A stretch of DNA of 64,000 bases from Cylicocyclus nassatus (Eukaryota; Nematoda; Chromadorea; Rhabditida; Strongylidae). Every line of letters starts with the position of its first letter. The stretch's first letter is position 1. The position numbers and the translations under genes are program-made. The DNA lies in contig CATQJL010000113.1 of NCBI GenBank assembly GCA_958299035.1, positions 134,501-198,500 on the forward strand, read 5' to 3'. Below are positions 61,231 through 64,000 of this stretch, piece by piece. The notes beneath the pieces were generated by a model, which made no database searches, was not told where the DNA came from, and saw only the letters and a list, made by a program, of their open reading frames with translations.

Positions 61231-63970
61231 TTGGCACTCCTTCGTGAGCCTTGACACCCCTTCGTGAGCCTTGACACTCCTTCGTGAGCCTTGACACTCC
61301 TTCGTAGGCCTTGGCACTCTTTCGTGAGCCTTGACACTCCTTCGTGAGCCTTGACACTCCTTCGTGAGCCTTGACACTCCTTCGTGAGCCTTGACACTCC
61401 TTCGTAGGCCTTGACACTCCTTCGTGAGCCTTGACACTCCTTCGTGAGCCTTGACGCTCCTTCGTGAGCCTTGACACTCCTTCGTGAGCCTTGACACTCC
61501 TTCGTAGGCCTTGACACCCCTTCGTAGGCCTTGACACTCCTTCGTAGGCCTTGACACTCCTTCGTAGGCCTTGACACTCCTTCGTAGGCCTTGACACTCC
61601 TTCGTAGGCCTTGACACTCCTTCGTGAGCCTTGACACTCCTTCGTGAGCCTTGACACTCCTTCGTGAGCCTTGACACCCCTTCGTGAGCTTTGACACCCC
61701 TTCGTGAGCTTTGACACTCCTTCGTGAGCCTTGACACTCCTTCGTAGGCCTTGACACTCCTTCGTGAGCCTTGACACTCCTTCGTGAGCCTTGACACTCC
61801 TTCGTAGGCCTTGGCACTCCTTCGTGAGCCTTGACACCCCTTCGTGAGCCTTGACACTCCTTCGTGAGCCTTGACACTCCTTCGTGAGCCTTGACACCCC
61901 TTCGTGAGCCTTGACGCTCCTTCTTGAGCCTTGACACTCCTTCGTGAGCCTTGACACTCCTTCGTGAGCCTTGACACTCCTTCGTAGGCCTTGGCACTCC
62001 TTCGTGAGCCTTGACACTCCTTCGTGAGCCTTGACACCCCTTCGTGAGCTTTGACACTCCTTCGTGAGCCTTGACACTCCTTCGTAGGCCTTGACACTCC
62101 TTCGTGAGCCTTGACACTCCTTCGTGAGCCTTGACACTCCTTCGTAGGCCTTGACACTCCTTCGTGAGCCTTGACACTCCTTCGTGAGCCTTGACACTCC
62201 TTCGTAGGCCTTGGCACTCCTTCGTGAGCCTTGACACCCCTTCGTGAGCCTTGACACTCCTTCGTGAGCCTTGACACTCCTTCGTAGGCCTTGGCACTCT
62301 TTCGTGAGCCTTGGCACCCCTTCGTGAGCTTTGACACCCCTTCGTGAGCTTTGACACTCCTTCGTGAGCCTTGACACTCCTTCGTAGGCCTTGACACTCC
62401 TTCGTGAGCCTTGACACTCCTTCGTGAGCCTTGACACTCCTTCGTAGGCCTTGACACTCCTTCGTGAGCCTTGACACTCCTTCGTGAGCCTTGACACTCC
62501 TTCGTAGGCCTTGGCACTCCTTCGTGAGCCTTGACACCCCTTCGTGAGCCTTGACACTCCTTCGTGAGCCTTGACACTCCTTCGTGAGCCTTGGCACTCT
62601 TTCGTGAGCCTTGGCACTCCTTCGTGAGCCTTGACACCCCTTCGTGAGCCTTGACACTCCTTCGTGAGCCTTGACACTCCTTCGTAGGCCTTGGCACTCT
62701 TTCGTGAGCCTTGACACTCCTTCGTGAGCCTTGACACTCCTTCGTGAGCCTTGACACTCCTTCGTGAGCCTTGACACTCCTTCGTAGGCCTTGACACTCC
62801 TTCGTGAGCCTTGACACTCCTTCGTGAGCCTTGACGCTCCTTCGTGAGCCTTGACACTCCTTCGTGAGCCTTGACACTCCTTCGTAGGCCTTGACACCCC
62901 TTCGTAGGCCTTGACACTCCTTCGTAGGCCTTGACACTCCTTCGTAGGCCTTGACACTCCTTCGTAGGCCTTGACACTCCTTCGTAGGCCTTGACACTCC
63001 TTCGTGAGCCTTGACACTCCTTCGTGAGCCTTGACACTCCTTCGTGAGCCTTGACACCCCTTCGTGAGCTTTGACACCCCTTCGTGAGCTTTGACACTCC
63101 TTCGTGAGCCTTGACACTCCTTCGTAGGCCTTGACACTCCTTCGTGAGCCTTGACACTCCTTCGTGAGCCTTGACACTCCTTCGTAGGCCTTGGCACTCC
63201 TTCGTGAGCCTTGACACCCCTTCGTGAGCCTTGACACTCCTTCGTGAGCCTTGACACTCCTTCGTGAGCCTTGACACCCCTTCGTGAGCCTTGACGCTCC
63301 TTCTTGAGCCTTGACACTCCTTCGTGAGCCTTGACACTCCTTCGTGAGCCTTGACACTCCTTCGTAGGCCTTGGCACTCCTTCGTGAGCCTTGACACTCC
63401 TTCGTGAGCCTTGACACCCCTTCGTGAGCTTTGACACTCCTTCGTGAGCCTTGACACTCCTTCGTAGGCCTTGACACTCCTTCGTGAGCCTTGACACTCC
63501 TTCGTGAGCCTTGACACTCCTTCGTAGGCCTTGACACTCCTTCGTGAGCCTTGACACTCCTTCGTGAGCCTTGACACTCCTTCGTAGGCCTTGGCACTCC
63601 TTCGTGAGCCTTGACACCCCTTCGTGAGCCTTGACACTCCTTCGTGAGCCTTGACACTCCTTCGTAGGCCTTGGCACTCTTTCGTGAGCCTTGGCACCCC
63701 TTCGTGAGCTTTGACACCCCTTCGTGAGCTTTGACACTCCTTCGTGAGCCTTGACACTCCTTCGTAGGCCTTGACACTCCTTCGTGAGCCTTGACACTCC
63801 TTCGTGAGCCTTGACACTCCTTCGTAGGCCTTGACACTCCTTCGTGAGCCTTGACACTCCTTCGTGAGCCTTGACACTCCTTCGTAGGCCTTGGCACTCC
63901 TTCGTGAGCCTTGACACCCCTTCGTGAGCCTTGACACTCCTTCGTGAGCCTTGACACTCCTTCGTGAGCC
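61231..63970. repeat. Tandem pair of a 1,380-bp higher-order repeat
   Basis: Copies at about 61,231-62,590 and 62,611-63,970 match with no difference that I could see. Shared markers are a run of six consecutive Y units (from 61,501 and 62,881), TTCTTGAGCC (61,921 and 63,301), and a GGCACTCT, GGCACCCC, GAGCTTTG, GACACCCC cluster (62,291 and 63,671). The absence of visible divergence suggests this is the youngest or most recently homogenised duplication in the window. Confidence 0.87.
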
Positions 63971-64000
63971 TTGACACCCCTTCGTGAGCCTTGACGCTCC

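Larger units (their letters stand above)
1..64000. repeat. 20-bp satellite DNA array filling the window
   Basis: The sequence is a continuous tandem array of the 20-bp unit TTGACACTCCTTCGTGAGCC (GC 11/20), running in one orientation and past both window ends. Most units differ from the consensus at zero to two positions. Frequent variants are GTAGGCC for GTGAGCC, TTGGCACT, TTGACACC, CTCTTTCG, GAGCTTTG and GAGCATTG. The minus-strand unit has no TAA, TAG or TGA in any register. Sixty bases therefore read as a 20-residue cycle (VSRLTKECQGSRRSVKAHEG) in all three minus frames. Stops appear only where a point variant creates one (TTAACACT or TTTACACT gives TAA, TTCACACT gives TGA). The predicted starts are mostly the GTG present in every unit. 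The main H/Y variant changes an amino acid in all three registers (His/Tyr, Ser/Leu, Leu/Pro), so nothing suggests coding constraint. Apart from the two adapter sites there is no other sequence and no gene in the window. The likely setting is eukaryotic heterochromatin; this is inference. Confidence 0.98.
21961..64000. repeat. Satellite domain B: H-rich units
   Basis: Type H units dominate; 10 of the 60 units at 22,201-23,400 are type Y. Variants typical of this domain are TTGACACCCC (first seen at 22,131), TTCACACTCC followed by TTCGTAAGCC, CGTAGGAATTG, and further right ATGACACTCT, CGTAGAAATTG and CACTGTTTCG. The marker string CACCCC..., H, Y, TTCACACTCC, TTCGTAAGCC recurs roughly every 0.25-2 kb between 22,131 and 50,120 and outlines the higher-order blocks. 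Both adapter remnants lie in this domain. No genes are present. Confidence 0.88.

Noticed and set aside
1..64000. CRISPR array
   Set aside because: Units are contiguous 20-mers with no unique spacers between them, and no cas genes are present.
1..64000. TTGACA hexamer in every unit as a bacterial -35 promoter element
   Set aside because: It is simply part of the unit. The segment 17 bp downstream reads ACACTC, not a TATAAT-like box, and there is no gene to drive.
1..64000. AAGGAG on the minus strand as a ribosome binding site for the GTG starts
   Set aside because: The GTG overlaps the end of AAGGAG, leaving no spacer, and the motif occurs in every unit.
1..64000. Hairpin or terminator from CAC-TCCTTC-GTG within the unit
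   Set aside because: The stem is only three base pairs and the flanking bases do not pair; there is no U tract.
1..64000. tRNA, rRNA or other structured RNA genes
   Set aside because: No non-repetitive sequence long enough to hold one exists in the window.

Overview
The whole 64-kb window is one head-to-tail array of a 20-bp satellite unit, consensus TTGACACTCCTTCGTGAGCC on the + strand (about 3,200 copies). I see no supportable gene, RNA gene, mobile element, CRISPR array, promoter or terminator. The minus strand of the unit contains no stop codon in any register, so all three minus frames stay open for kilobases. The apparent reading frames (up to about 2,600 codons) follow from that and are not genes.

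Two unit types dominate and differ by a swapped dinucleotide: type H (..CGTGAGCC) and type Y (..CGTAGGCC). They divide the window into two domains. Domain A (1 to about 21,960) is roughly half Y (30 of the first 60 units). Domain B (about 21,960 to the end) is mostly H (10 Y in 60 units at 22,201-23,400). Each domain has its own diagnostic point variants. Both carry higher-order duplications in which long strings of variants repeat in the same order at a fixed offset: about 2,680 bp, 1,640 bp, 2,200 bp, 1,260 bp, 1,120 bp, 1,680/1,940 bp, 1,820 bp, 3,180-3,240 bp, 2,820 bp, 1,680 bp, 780 bp and 1,380 bp. Unit length is very stable: I found one 12-bp unit, three matched -1/+1 pairs and one +1 unit, besides the two disruptions below.

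The only non-satellite sequence lies at 29,686-29,711 and 35,931-35,979. Both sites hold a 26-nt synthetic oligonucleotide of the SMART / genomic-DNA amplification adapter family. At the second site it is preceded by 23 nt of unknown origin. These are library-construction remnants. They mean the contig is probably chimeric or misjoined at these points, and that distances and block order across them should not be trusted.

Source organism: a long, locally homogenised short-unit satellite with nested higher-order repeats is typical of eukaryotic heterochromatin (centromeric, pericentromeric or subtelomeric). The adapter hints at whole-genome-amplified low-input DNA, which is often used for small invertebrates, but the sequence itself does not identify a taxon. 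I did not find a new biological system here. What merits a second look is the repeat architecture and the assembly artefacts.
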